A stretch of DNA of 64,000 nucleotides from Microcystis wesenbergii NRERC-220. Its GTDB lineage: Bacteria; Cyanobacteriota; Cyanobacteriia; Cyanobacteriales; Microcystaceae. The stretch covers positions 744,001 through 808,000 of the forward strand of contig NZ_JAVSJA010000001.1 in the NCBI RefSeq assembly GCF_032027425.1, read 5' to 3'. A program made the translations under genes and the position numbers. Position 1 is the stretch's first letter. Each line of letters begins with the position of its first letter. Below the pieces are notes generated by a model, which worked only from the letters and a program-made list of their open reading frames with translations, ran no database searches and was not told the origin of the DNA. Shown piece after piece: positions 17,182 to 26,227 of this stretch.

Positions 17182-19200
17182 TTAGGCAATTTTGCGAGAT
17201 TCACTGGCACTAGGACGAGCATCAATAGCCACTTCGGCCATGGTGACGTTTTGTTTGATCTCTAAACTATTGAGATAACCGATCGGATCCTCGGCATCAA
17301 ACTCGATACCATCGAATAAAAGGATCGGTGTGCGACGATATTTAATATCCCCTAGACCCAATTCCCGGGCCGCGGTACTAAAAACACCCACCCGACAGAC
17401 GCGTTCGAGAATTTCTACCCAGTTACGGGGGAAAGGAATGTGGCCCCAGCGTGCCATTTGGGTCATCATCCAGAGGTGTTCGGTACGACTGGGACGATTT
17501 ACCCCATCTCCATAGAACAGATGGTGTGCATATTCTTTCATCGGTTGATCGAGACTGCACGCGTAGGAGTTGGGATCACCCAGTTGGATATAATCTATAT
17601 TGGTACTAAGATACTGACGACTGGCGAGGATTTGACGAATTTCTTCCTGATTCCCTTCCTCGGCACAGTAGCTACAACCTTCCAGCAGTGCTTTGACTAA
17701 AGCGACATGGGTATTAGGGTATTTATTAGCCCAATCTTCCCGGACTCCCAGGGCCTTACCCGGGTGGCCCTGCCAGATTTCTAAGTCGGTGGCGACGGTG
17801 TAACCGATACCTTCCATGGCGGCCCTTAGATTCCAGGGTTCACCGACACAATAACCGTCAATACTACCGGTTTTCAGGTCGGCTACCATTTGGGCCGGGG
17901 GAATAGTTTCGAGGTGAACGTCTTTATCCGGGTCAATACCAGAGGCCGCTAACCAGTAACGCAGGAGCAAATTGTGCATCGAGGAGGGGTGAACCATGCC
18001 AAAAATATGGCGCTGCTCCTTCGATTCCAATAGCATCTGTTTTAAGGCGTTACCGTCAATCACTCCCTCGTCATAGAAGCGTTTAGCGAGGGTGACACCG
18101 TTACCGTTACGAGTCATCGTCAGGGCGCTGACAATCGGCAAAGGTTGCTCCTGATAACCACCGACGGTTAACCAGGTGGGCATTCCTGAAGGCATTTGCG
18201 CCCCGTCGAGGAATCCCCCCGCGATCCCGTCCACAACGCCTCGCCAACTGGTTTCCCGGACTAAATTCACCTCATCTAGACCATGTTTAGTGAAGAATCC
18301 CTTTTCTTTGGCCACTGCTAGGGGCGCGCAAGCGGTGAGGGGAACAAAACCGATCTCTAGATTGACTTTTTCTAAACCGTGACGGGCAATCACTTCGACT
18401 TTGCGAGCGCGTAGTTTTTTGATCCGTTTTTGTTGGTTGAGGAAATAGATAATTTCACTCCGGAGACTGTAGTAACTGGGGTGTTCCACCACTTCCATGC
18501 GTTTGCGGGGACGGGGGATATCCACTTCCAAAATACCGCCAATTTTTGAGCCGGGGCCATTGGTGAGCATGACGATGCGATCGGATAATAGCACCGCTTC
18601 ATCCACATCGTGCGTCACCATTACCGAGGTCATTTCGTATTCTTCGCACAGCTGCATTAACTGTTCCTGTAGATTACCTCTAGTCAGGGCATCTAACGCC
18701 CCAAAGGGTTCATCTAAAAGGAGGACTTTCGGACGGATGGCTAGGGCGCGAGCGATCGCTACCCGTTGTTTCATCCCCCCCGATAATTCGTTGGGACGTT
18801 TATCCACTGCATGACGAAGATTGACCAGATCGATATATTTTTCGACTTCAGCTTTTCTTTCGTCTTCTGATAGTTGGGTGAGAACTTGATCGACGGCCAG
18901 AGTGATATTTTCTTTGACGGTTAACCAGGGCAAAAGGGAATAGTTTTGGAAAACTACCATGCGATCAGGACCTGGTTTTTTAATGCTTTGACCTTGCAAA
19001 GTCACCACCCCTTCCGTGGGCAAATCTAAACCAGCAATCATGTTTAAGAGGGTGGATTTTCCGCAACCGGAGTGACCGATGAGGGAGATAAATTCCCCTT
19101 TTTTGATCTGTAAATCAATCCCTTTCAATGCCACATATTCACCGCCACCACTGAGGGGGAATACTTTATCGATGTTATCGACAGCGACAAACAAACTCAT
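17182..19200 (-). CDS. nrtC: NrtC, ATPase fused to NrtA-like regulatory domain
   Basis: A 672-residue cyanobacterial NrtC. Residues 1-250 are an ABC ATPase (GHSGCGKST, LSGGMKQR, LLLDEPFGALD); from about residue 275 onward it is a NrtA-like solute-binding domain (e.g. GFVPLTACAPLAVAKEKGFF) held in the cytoplasm. In studied species this domain mediates ammonium-triggered inhibition of nitrate uptake. AAGGAG precedes the ATG at 19200. Confidence 0.95.
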   Translation of the reverse strand: MSLFVAVDNIDKVFPLSGGGEYVALKGIDLQIKKGEFISLIGHSGCGKSTLLNMIAGLDLPTEGVVTLQGQSIKKPGPDRMVVFQNYSLLPWLTVKENITLAVDQVLTQLSEDERKAEVEKYIDLVNLRHAVDKRPNELSGGMKQRVAIARALAIRPKVLLLDEPFGALDALTRGNLQEQLMQLCEEYEMTSVMVTHDVDEAVLLSDRIVMLTNGPGSKIGGILEVDIPRPRKRMEVVEHPSYYSLRSEIIYFLNQQKRIKKLRARKVEVIARHGLEKVNLEIGFVPLTACAPLAVAKEKGFFTKHGLDEVNLVRETSWRGVVDGIAGGFLDGAQMPSGMPTWLTVGGYQEQPLPIVSALTMTRNGNGVTLAKRFYDEGVIDGNALKQMLLESKEQRHIFGMVHPSSMHNLLLRYWLAASGIDPDKDVHLETIPPAQMVADLKTGSIDGYCVGEPWNLRAAMEGIGYTVATDLEIWQGHPGKALGVREDWANKYPNTHVALVKALLEGCSYCAEEGNQEEIRQILASRQYLSTNIDYIQLGDPNSYACSLDQPMKEYAHHLFYGDGVNRPSRTEHLWMMTQMARWGHIPFPRNWVEILERVCRVGVFSTAARELGLGDIKYRRTPILLFDGIEFDAEDPIGYLNSLEIKQNVTMAEVAIDARPSASESRKIA

Positions 19201-19269
19201 AGTTTTTTCTCCTTAAATTGGCTCAAGTTTCAGTTATTTGAAAATGGGGAAATTTTCCCCATCGATTCC

Positions 19270-20100
19270 CTATTGACGAACGATTTGATTTTGCAACCAA
19301 GCCATAAAGCGATCGAGTAATAAACCCACACCACCGATATAAAACAGAGCGAGAATAATATCGCTGATGTAGTTATTTTGGTAGGCATCCCAGATAAAGA
19401 AACCGATACCGACGATACCCGACATAACGATTTCCGCCGCAATAATCGCTAACCAAGCTAAACCGATCGCAATTCTCAAACCAGTGAATATGTAGGGAAG
19501 AGCCGAGGGAATTAATATCTTGAAAAAGAATTTTTTGCTGGACAATTGCAAGACTTGTTTAACGTTGATATAGTCTTGGGGAATTTGTTGGACACCGACG
19601 GTAGTATTAATCAAAATCGGCCAAACTGCGGTAATAAAGATCACGAATAAAGCTGCAGGTTGGTTTTGTTGTAAAGCGGCCAAAGATAGGGGAACCCAAG
19701 CAAGAGGAGGAACTGTTCTCAGGAATTGGAAAAGGGGATCGAGGGCCTTATTTAAGAAAGAATTTAAACCGACCATAATCCCAACACCAATACCCACCAC
19801 TGCGGCAAAAGAATAACCGATTAATACCCGTTGCAGACTGGCTAAAGTTTGCCAGAATAGTCCCTTATCAATGCCCCCACGATCAAAGAAAGGATACATT
19901 AAATAAGTACGAGTTCGTTCATTGGTGATTAGGTCGGATGGGGGGGGTAATTTGATTAATCCCACCATCGAGACTAATTGCCAAACAATCAGAAAACCCA
20001 AGGTACCGATAATCGGGGGAAGAATATCTTGGGAATGTTTTTTCCAGAATTTACCGAAGTTGAAACCACCTTTACTTGTTCTGCTGACGCTACTTGCCAT
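19270..20100 (-). CDS. nrtB: NrtB, nitrate ABC transporter permease
   Basis: Integral membrane subunit with about six helices and the inner-membrane EAA-like loop near residues 170-200. I prefer the ATG at 20100 (276 residues), preceded by AAGGAAAA at good spacing, over the ATG at 20157, which would add nineteen residues with little conservation. It sits between nrtA and nrtC with short gaps (about 110 and 70 bp). Confidence 0.92.
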   Translation of the reverse strand: MASSVSRTSKGGFNFGKFWKKHSQDILPPIIGTLGFLIVWQLVSMVGLIKLPPPSDLITNERTRTYLMYPFFDRGGIDKGLFWQTLASLQRVLIGYSFAAVVGIGVGIMVGLNSFLNKALDPLFQFLRTVPPLAWVPLSLAALQQNQPAALFVIFITAVWPILINTTVGVQQIPQDYINVKQVLQLSSKKFFFKILIPSALPYIFTGLRIAIGLAWLAIIAAEIVMSGIVGIGFFIWDAYQNNYISDIILALFYIGGVGLLLDRFMAWLQNQIVRQ

Positions 20101-20212
20101 TTTGCCGTTTTCCTTTGTTGAAGATAAAGTTACTTGATTGGGGAGAGAAGAAAACATTTTTGGGATTAATAGACTAGATATTTTATGCCCCTAGCCTATC
20201 GAGAAAAGCTCG

Positions 20213-21571
20213 CTATTTTTTGATCGCCAAACTATCGAGATAAGCTTGGGGATTGGCAGGATCAAAAGTTTTGCCATCAAAGAATTTTTCGACACCGCGG
20301 GAGGTACTGGTGGGAATATCAGCTGCGGGAACCCCTAATTCTGTGGCTGCCGCTTTCCAAAGATCCTCGCGGTTAACCTTGTCGATTAATGCGGAGGCAG
20401 TGGTTAAAGTTTCTTTCGGCAAGAAACCCCAACGAACACTTTCGGTTAAAAACCAGAGATCATGACTCTTGTAGGGATAGGAAACGCTACCGGCGGGATC
20501 TTTCCAGTAGAAAACCCCTTTATTTTTGTCGGTGATTTCCGGTTTACCGTCACCCATTTTCTGCATTCCTTTGAGAGGACCGGCGATAATTTCTTCCTTG
20601 AGGTTGAAATAAGCCGGTTTAGCGAGAATTGCCGCCGCTTCTGCCCGATTTGCCTCTTGATCGAGCCATTGCTGCGCTTCCATAATTCCTTTTAACACCG
20701 CTTTGGTGGCTTTCGGGTTTTTATCCACCCAATCGGCGCGGATAGCGAGGTATTCTTCCGGGTGATAGGGCCAGATTTCTGCGGTTAAAGCTGACATAAA
20801 ACCGATCTGATCAGCCACAATTCTCGCCGGCCAAGGATCACCGGTACTAAACGCATCCATGGTTCCCGTTTTCATGTTGGCCACGGTTTGGGCTGCGGGT
20901 ACGGCAATTAGGTTAATATCCGTATCGGGGTTAATACCACCAGCGGCTAACCAGTAACGAATCCAGAAGTCTTGGTTAGCTTTCGGGAAGGTATAGGCGG
21001 CTTTAAAGGGAGTTCCCGTCGTTTTCATGGCGAGGATGTAATCTTTGGCGGGTTTCAGGTCTAAACCGATATTTTTGCCCTCGTGTTTACCTGCGATCGC
21101 AATTCCGTTACCCTGGGTGTTTAACTGCGCTAACACATACATGGGGACTTTAACGTTATTTTTGGTGATTAGTCCCTCGGAAATTAGGTAAGGTATGGGC
21201 ATTTGCCACTGTCCCCCGTCAATTCCGCCCGCATCTGCGCCAATTTCGACGTTATCTCTAGCGGATCCCCAGTTTGCTTGTTTGGAGACTTCCACATCGG
21301 GCATCCCGTATTTAGCAAAAAAGCCTTTTTCCTTGGCAATAATTAAGGGTGCGGCCTCAACGATAGGAATATAACCTAATTTAATTTTGGTGGTTTCAGG
21401 AGCTTGTTCCGGGGCGATGGCGACGGGAGAAGCAACCGGGGCAGCGGGCGCGGTGGTGGTGGTTCCACCCGTAGTGTCGGGGGGATTACCCACACAACCT
21501 TTGAGGACAACAGCCCCTGCCGCTGAAACTGCCGCCGTGGTTAAAAATTTCCGTCTCGAAAAATTTGACAT
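20213..21571 (-). CDS. nrtA: NrtA, nitrate-binding lipoprotein
   Basis: Periplasmic, membrane-tethered nitrate-binding subunit of 452 residues. The N-terminus has a twin-arginine-like SRRKFL followed by a hydrophobic stretch and lipobox LKGC, then a low-complexity Thr/Ala/Pro linker (residues 33-55). The binding domain begins at about residue 60 ([23 protein letters not shown]). A strong AGGAGG lies 5 bp before the ATG. First gene of nrtABCD. NirA, often nearby in other cyanobacteria, is not in this window. Confidence 0.95.
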   Translation of the reverse strand: MSNFSRRKFLTTAAVSAAGAVVLKGCVGNPPDTTGGTTTTAPAAPVASPVAIAPEQAPETTKIKLGYIPIVEAAPLIIAKEKGFFAKYGMPDVEVSKQANWGSARDNVEIGADAGGIDGGQWQMPIPYLISEGLITKNNVKVPMYVLAQLNTQGNGIAIAGKHEGKNIGLDLKPAKDYILAMKTTGTPFKAAYTFPKANQDFWIRYWLAAGGINPDTDINLIAVPAAQTVANMKTGTMDAFSTGDPWPARIVADQIGFMSALTAEIWPYHPEEYLAIRADWVDKNPKATKAVLKGIMEAQQWLDQEANRAEAAAILAKPAYFNLKEEIIAGPLKGMQKMGDGKPEITDKNKGVFYWKDPAGSVSYPYKSHDLWFLTESVRWGFLPKETLTTASALIDKVNREDLWKAAATELGVPAADIPTSTSRGVEKFFDGKTFDPANPQAYLDSLAIKK

Positions 21572-21970
21572 AGAGTCCTCCTACCTGCTTGCTAGAGCAA
21601 ATATGTGTGCTGAATTATGGCTAAAGAAACCCCCAGCTAAACTTTCCTTCTAGCCTGTGCTATAGAAATTTAGCTATGGAATATCTAAACTCGATTGAAC
21701 TTACTAAATAAGTCTAGCGGAATTTGGAAAAAATAATTAATCTGAGCGAGAATTTTATGTACAAAAATTTAATTCGATTGATAAGAATTAATTAAGACCA
21801 TTGATATATCTAGCTTCTAGCCACTTAAAAAGGTTTCCGCAGGAGCGCCGGCGCAGGGGTGATGGGGTGATGGGAGTGGGGAGAAACAACAAAATGAGCC
21901 AAGGGTGAGTTTTAGGAATGCTGCTCCTTCTGGCTTGGTAGAATAGACAATACGCTTTCACCCCAAAGTA
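21572..21970. promoter_or_regulatory. Divergent intergenic region upstream of nrtA
   Basis: About 400 bp between nrtA and the J-domain gene, so it must hold both promoters. I searched both strands for the NtcA consensus GTA-N8-TAC and found no exact match; TGTACAAAAATTT near 21768 fits only the first half-site. TAGAAT at 21939-21944 is a plausible -10 for the plus-strand gene. Short G-rich GGGGTGATG repeats occur at 21855-21880. Confidence 0.4.
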
Positions 21971-23056
21971 ATGACCAGATCTAAAAAGCCGAAATCACCG
22001 AACTCCTCTGATTCGCCCACCTCCCCTTCCTTGGCTCTCTCTTCCCTACATTTTCGTCTCCAAGCTTTAGAGGAGGAGCATCAGTGGCTTCTCAAGCAGA
22101 TTGCCAGAAAACGCACCGAACTAAAGAAATTCCTCGACCAGATGCGTTCCCTGGCGACGGAGATTTTCCAGAGAGGGCAACCCCTCTATGAAAAACTTAC
22201 CGACCTCGACCGCGAAATACACGCCCTTTTTGACGAAATCCTCACTGCTAGAAAAATGGGGCAGCAGACAAAGAAAAGCATTCTCGGAATTTACGAGACA
22301 CTTCAGTTAACGGGGGTGATTAGCCCAAAATTTGAGGATGGAGATGAAGAACTAGACGAACTTTTCGGAGACGAAGGACCGGAAGGATCATCGGAGCAAT
22401 CCGCGCAGGATTTCTTCTCTGGGGGAGACTCCTACGGCCGTAACGATGATGGAACAGAGATATCACCTGAAAGCTCGCCTAAATCTCCCGAATCTAGACA
22501 AATACGCCGCACTTTCCTGAGAATGGCCGAGATTTTTCACCCCGACAAGGTTACGGATCCCGAAACTCGGATGCGTCACAACGAGATCATGAAGGAAGTC
22601 AACCGTGCCTATAAAGAGGGAGATATTGCCAGACTGCTGGAAATCGAACGACAGCATCAAATGGGGGACTCTTTCGCGGTTGAAGGCTCATCGGAAAGCG
22701 ACCTCAAACGACAGTGCGAGAGGGTTGAAACCAATAACGAACTACTCAAAAAGCAATACGAGAACCTGAAAAGAGAACTGCGCTCGGTGCGAAATACCCC
22801 GGAAGGCGAGATGGTGAGGGCCAGTCGCGCTTGTGAGAAGGATGGCATCGACCCGATTGAGCAAATGCTAGAGGAGATGAAATTACAAGTTCAATCCACC
22901 GAAAAAGTCTATAATTTTGTCCGTGACTTTCGCGATAAAAAGATAACGGTTAAAGAGTTTCTGCGCGGACCGGCCAGGAATATGGGCAGCAGCCCGGAAG
23001 AGATGGAAGACATTCTTGAGCAACTTCTGGAGCAACTTCGCAGAATCAGCCGTTGA
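21971..23056 (+). CDS. J-domain protein with long coiled coils
   Basis: A 361-residue protein. Residues 25-95 are strongly heptad-like, residues 120-175 are acidic and Ser/Gly-rich, and a J-domain core with HPDK at 190-193 follows (RRTFLRMAEIFHPDKVTD, then NEIMKEVNRAYKEGD). Residues 225-275 form another coiled coil. The HPD motif would stimulate the ATPase of an Hsp70, but the domain is internal rather than N-terminal and no G/F or zinc region of DnaJ is present. Client and partner DnaK are not known. Confidence 0.75.
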   Translation: MTRSKKPKSPNSSDSPTSPSLALSSLHFRLQALEEEHQWLLKQIARKRTELKKFLDQMRSLATEIFQRGQPLYEKLTDLDREIHALFDEILTARKMGQQTKKSILGIYETLQLTGVISPKFEDGDEELDELFGDEGPEGSSEQSAQDFFSGGDSYGRNDDGTEISPESSPKSPESRQIRRTFLRMAEIFHPDKVTDPETRMRHNEIMKEVNRAYKEGDIARLLEIERQHQMGDSFAVEGSSESDLKRQCERVETNNELLKKQYENLKRELRSVRNTPEGEMVRASRACEKDGIDPIEQMLEEMKLQVQSTEKVYNFVRDFRDKKITVKEFLRGPARNMGSSPEEMEDILEQLLEQLRRISR

Positions 23057-23075
23057 AGAGAGAACGCCAATATTT

Positions 23076-23291
23076 AGGGTATGCTGAATAAATGTGAAAT
23101 ATAGACGAGGTAAGGGTTTTAGGGTTCTGTTTTGCTCTCACAGGTGCAAGATTTTGAGAGAATCGTCGTTCAAAACCTTGCGTCTTCATCGGCCCGTGTC
23201 CTGTAGGGGCGAAGCATTCGGGCAATAACCTATCGGTGAAACCGTAGATTTTCTATCCGAATGCTTCGCCCCTACTTTTTCAGCAAGTCCT
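23076..23291. mobile_element. MITE-like element with GCTGAA ends
   Basis: Left end AGGGTATGCTGAATAAA and right end (complement) AGGACTTGCTGAAAAAG are imperfect inverted repeats about 17 bp long. Inside, GTAGGGGCGAAGCATTCGG (23203-23221) pairs with its perfect complement at 23257-23275, giving a 19-bp stem. It cuts into the 3' end of the VapC relic. No clear target duplication is visible. Confidence 0.6.
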
Positions 23292-23420
23292 ATTCAATTT
23301 AAGATTATGAGTAATCGCCGTTGCACCTATTAACAGACAGTGATTTTTGATCTGCACTAGAGTGTTGCTATCACCTTTGACAAAATCACTAATCGTACAA
23401 GTATCGAGCAAAACCAGCAC
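23280..23420 (-). pseudogene. VapC-type PIN toxin relic, internal deletion
   Basis: Translation from a GTG that overlaps the antitoxin stop by one base (TAGTG) gives LVLLDTCTISDFVKGD..., the start of a PIN-domain toxin, then jumps to LLIGATAITHNL, which is the PIN C-terminal motif. Only 46 codons remain instead of about 130, so the central acidic residues are gone. The tail NRTC comes from the adjoining MITE. Frame is kept across the deletion. Confidence 0.65.
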
Positions 23421-23656
23421 TAAATCACCTCATCTTCTCTAGGTGGGGAAAGTTCCTCTCTATAAGCTTCAAAAATAATACCATCACTTACCCCTTGAAA
23501 ATTAAGGATAGTTGACGACCATTGAGACTGTTCTTTTGTGGTAATTAAAAGCTGTATTGCTTCTCGAATCAAAGCATTCTGGGATTTGCCTGTAGAGTGA
23601 GATAAAGCCTGTAGTTGCTGACTTAATTCATCTTCCAGATAAAGATTGAAGTTCAT
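23420..23656 (-). CDS. Ribbon-helix-helix antitoxin (VapB/CopG-like)
   Basis: A 78-residue protein with an N-terminal ribbon-helix-helix (MNFNLYLEDELSQQLQAL, then GKSQNALIREAIQLL), the DNA-binding fold of many antitoxins. A TATAAT hexamer lies at 23685-23690 in the right direction for a promoter. It directly precedes the decayed PIN gene, so it is a solitary antitoxin that may still autorepress or guard against a related toxin. Confidence 0.8.
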   Translation of the reverse strand: MNFNLYLEDELSQQLQALSHSTGKSQNALIREAIQLLITTKEQSQWSSTILNFQGVSDGIIFEAYREELSPPREDEVI

Positions 23657-23953
23657 AACTTAAACAAATATCAATTAACTTTATTATAACAGGATAACTT
23701 CTTTCTTTTCTGGGCTGAGATATTTATCAGCGTTTACTATGCTAATAGCAAACTGACCAGCTTTTTGAGCAACTTTACTACCCATAATATCACACCACCT
23801 TCCCAACTGATAACCGATAACTCTTTCATTGTCTTAATAAAATTTAACATTAACGCCATTTTCTCAAAAAAATCGACCCGCCTAAGAGCGGGAAAGAAAG
23901 GAAAAGAGAAAAAATAGGGAATAAGGGTAAAAAGGGAAAAAAGAGAAAAAGGG

Positions 23954-24028
23954 CTACAAAGTCCTCCCAGCACCGCACACCACCCGAAAACCGCAGAGGT
24001 CGAAGTCGCCGCGGCGGTAGCTGAATCT
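23954..24028 (-). pseudogene. C-terminal relic of a formylglycine-generating/SUMF1-like protein
   Basis: In one frame the DNA reads RFSYRRGDFDLCGFRVVCGAGRTL before a stop, which resembles the conserved end (GFRVVCG...RT) of SUMF1/FGE-sulfatase domain proteins, abundant in cyanobacteria. No recognisable SUMF1 sequence continues upstream in the same frame, and longer frames here on the same strand are not protein-like. Confidence 0.45.
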
Positions 24029-24102
24029 TGGCTAATTGTCCAACCGTCTTTTTTAATGGCATTTCCCACAAGATTATGGCAGCAATCCGCCAGCTGCCAT
24101 GG

Positions 24103-25284
24103 CTACAGTTCCCCCCTAAATGCCCTTTGTAAAAGGGAATTAAAGAGATTGTCATGATATTGCAGATTTAGATCCATTTTTTGTCGTTGAGACTGTAAGT
24201 TCAGTACAATATTTTGGAAGTATATTTGTTTTTCCAGAGGTGGCATGGGGATCAAAAAATTTTTGACCATGCTAAGATTAAGATTCGGCTGATTTCCTCC
24301 ACGTCCAAGTTCTCTAAGTCTTTCGTATGAAAGCCTTAACAATGTCCATAAATAAAATGGCGCATATTTTTCGCTTGGCATAATTGCTGCACAAGCTTGA
24401 TTAGTCGCACAAGGTAATCCCAAGAGTGCTGTTCTTCCTCTAGTTGCGCCCTGCCCATACATAGCTATCAAAATAGTATTTTTGGGGAAAATGGATACTT
24501 GTGATGCTCCTTTTTTGGTTAAAAACTCCTCAGTTTCTTTAATTATCAATTCTCTTACTTCAGTCGTTTTTACCCATCTAATATCTCCGCCATAGTTTTC
24601 TTCATCTTCACGACTTGGAGTCTTGCCAGTTTTTACATCTGTTATCTTTCCAATTTTACATATCTCCCACCCTTTCGGATTAGTAACAGGATCACCGAAC
24701 ATCTCTAGGAAAGTCGATTTTAACAACTCCTCAGTCAACCGAATCGCCTCTTTGCGCTTGCGTCGCACCCCATCCGCTTTATCTAAAATTGCCGCAATTC
24801 TTCGCTGTTCTTCGAGGGGTGGGAGGGGGATTTTGAGCTTCTCGATAGTTGATTTTCTGATGGCTGGAACAGTCGTTTTTCCCGCAAGATGATAAAAATC
24901 AAGTGTTCTTAAGTAAAAATACAAATAAGTTGTATCGACCCTTTCTTCTTGTGGAATAACCCCCATGACGTTGTTATCAAATAACATGGGTCGGGTTGAT
25001 ACTGCTCTGAAATTTTGGCGTATAGCTTCACCAATCTTTGCAAATACAATAGTACCCGTAGGAAATGGAGTGAATTTTAATGTGGACAAGTCCTCATTTT
25101 TTACCCAGTTAGGAGCATCAGAAATAAACTGTTCTCCACTTCGCGCTCTGTTAGAAATATCTCCTACTTTCGCAAAGGGAAAATCCCCGCTTTCGCAGCC
25201 TTGCATTGATATAGGGAAACCAACACCGGACTTTATTTCGGCAATCTCTTCCAAAAGGACATCTCGAAAGGTTGTGGTTCTCAT
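24103..25284 (-). CDS. hsdS: Type I restriction specificity subunit HsdS, orphan
   Basis: Two target-recognition domains in tandem: about residues 8-160 and 200-350, each followed by the conserved spacer helix motif (IPLPPLEEQRRIAAILDKAD at 150-169, and a weaker IPMPPLEKQIYFQNIVLNLQ near 345). HsdS selects the bipartite DNA site for HsdM and HsdR. Neither hsdM nor hsdR is adjacent, so it is either an orphan that supplies an alternative specificity or a relic of a decayed locus. The ATG overlaps the stop of a tiny upstream frame. Confidence 0.88.
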   Translation of the reverse strand: MRTTTFRDVLLEEIAEIKSGVGFPISMQGCESGDFPFAKVGDISNRARSGEQFISDAPNWVKNEDLSTLKFTPFPTGTIVFAKIGEAIRQNFRAVSTRPMLFDNNVMGVIPQEERVDTTYLYFYLRTLDFYHLAGKTTVPAIRKSTIEKLKIPLPPLEEQRRIAAILDKADGVRRKRKEAIRLTEELLKSTFLEMFGDPVTNPKGWEICKIGKITDVKTGKTPSREDEENYGGDIRWVKTTEVRELIIKETEEFLTKKGASQVSIFPKNTILIAMYGQGATRGRTALLGLPCATNQACAAIMPSEKYAPFYLWTLLRLSYERLRELGRGGNQPNLNLSMVKNFLIPMPPLEKQIYFQNIVLNLQSQRQKMDLNLQYHDNLFNSLLQRAFRGEL

Positions 25285-25337
25285 CCCAACATCTCCTTTA
25301 ACGCGTGTAAAACCTGATCAATCTTATTTTCAAACAT
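25281..25337 (-). CDS. 18-codon leader-like frame overlapping hsdS start
   Basis: MFENKIDQVLHALKEMLG ends in a TGA that overlaps the hsdS ATG (ATGA), the geometry of translational coupling. It has a fair AAAGGA about ten bases before its ATG. It may be the surviving end of a deleted upstream gene, or a genuine leader. Too short to classify. Confidence 0.35.
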   Translation of the reverse strand: MFENKIDQVLHALKEMLG

Positions 25338-25367
25338 AAATCAAATATCCTTTCGGTTGACTAAAAC

Positions 25368-25429
25368 GGTGGGTTACGACGGATTGTTAGATTGACTTTA
25401 ACGCCTAGATTGTTGCCGTCTAACCCACC
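25368..25429. repeat. Inverted repeat with GGTGGGTTA arms
   Basis: GGTGGGTTACGACGG (25368-25382) faces CCGTCTAACCCACC (25416-25429), giving a 14-bp stem with one bulge. This kind of GTGGGTTA/TAACCCAC palindrome is a common dispersed element in cyanobacterial genomes. It lies between hsdS and the Nudix gene and may end transcription. Confidence 0.6.
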
Positions 25430-25569
25430 CTACTATGAACTTACAATATGATCGATCAATCTTTGTGTCCTTTGTGTCTTTGTGGTTCGTTCCACTCACT
25501 CGCCAGCAGGACTGTATCCTAGAATACATTTTACCCACCAAACCTGGGAGAGCCGATACTAGGAAAAAA

Positions 25570-26025
25570 TCAAGCCACTACAGTGGCACCCCTGAGATAA
25601 TCTTCTAGTTGGCGATCATTGTCGTGACTGAGATTGCCTAGAGGTAAAGTTTCGACGCTAAAAGCTCTCACCTCGCTAACTTCTAATGTATCTTTGATCT
25701 GAAAATTCCCCGCCGCTGTCACTTCAATTAACAATGAAATGGAGTGAATGCGCGGATCGCGGTCAAAAGAGGAATAAACCCCGACTAAACGCCCTAAACT
25801 GACTAAATTTAATCCTGTTTCCTCTTTTAATTCCCTTTGAGCAGTATTAAAAATATCTTCCCCCCAATCGATCATTCCCCCCGGTAGGGCCCATTTGCCG
25901 GTGTCTCTGCGTCGGATTAAAACAATTGTACCATCAGCAAGCAGCGGAATTATTGTCACCCCAGTTACAGGATGACGAAAGATAATTCCCATCACACTTT
26001 TAATAAAATGCCAAACACGACCCAT
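25570..26025 (-). CDS. Nudix hydrolase
   Basis: A 151-residue Nudix protein. The Nudix box GGMIDWGEDIFNTAQRELKE continuing to ETGL is complete (GX5EX7REUXEEXGU), with the divalent-metal glutamates present. It would hydrolyse a nucleoside diphosphate linked to another moiety; the substrate (ADP-ribose, dinucleotide, oxidised dNTP) cannot be assigned. Start ATG at 26025 is supported by MGRVWHFIKSVMG being an amphipathic lead-in. Confidence 0.9.
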   Translation of the reverse strand: MGRVWHFIKSVMGIIFRHPVTGVTIIPLLADGTIVLIRRRDTGKWALPGGMIDWGEDIFNTAQRELKEETGLNLVSLGRLVGVYSSFDRDPRIHSISLLIEVTAAGNFQIKDTLEVSEVRAFSVETLPLGNLSHDNDRQLEDYLRGATVVA

Positions 26026-26067
26026 ATATAAGCTGTTCGTAATTTAAATTGCTTGTTGAGACGAGGC

Positions 26068-26175
26068 AAAAGGCAAAAGGCAAAAGGCAACAGTAAAAGG
26101 ATTGGGGGAGGTTCGGCTAATTGTCAGAAGAAAGAGGTTTCCTTCCCTACACCCCACACCCCACACCCTACACCC
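26068..26175. repeat. Low-complexity GGCAAAA and CCCCACACC repeats
   Basis: Three tandem GGCAAAA units at about 26070-26092 and CACCCCACACCCC repeats at 26150-26173 fill the gap between the Nudix gene and argH. No gene or terminator is apparent. Confidence 0.6.
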
Positions 26176-26227
26176 TCTTTCAAGTCAGGACTTTTGCCTA
26201 ACACCTATCCCCCAACCCCCAACAATA

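Noticed and set aside
21572-21970. NtcA-binding site upstream of nrtA
   Set aside because: nrt operons are usually NtcA-controlled, but I could find no GTA-N8-TAC on either strand; only a half-site resembles it.
23737-24155. Two overlapping minus-strand reading frames of 101-110 codons
   Set aside because: They overlap each other in different frames, are rich in Phe and Leu from poly-purine tracts, and the only conserved stretch is a short SUMF1-like relic in a third frame.
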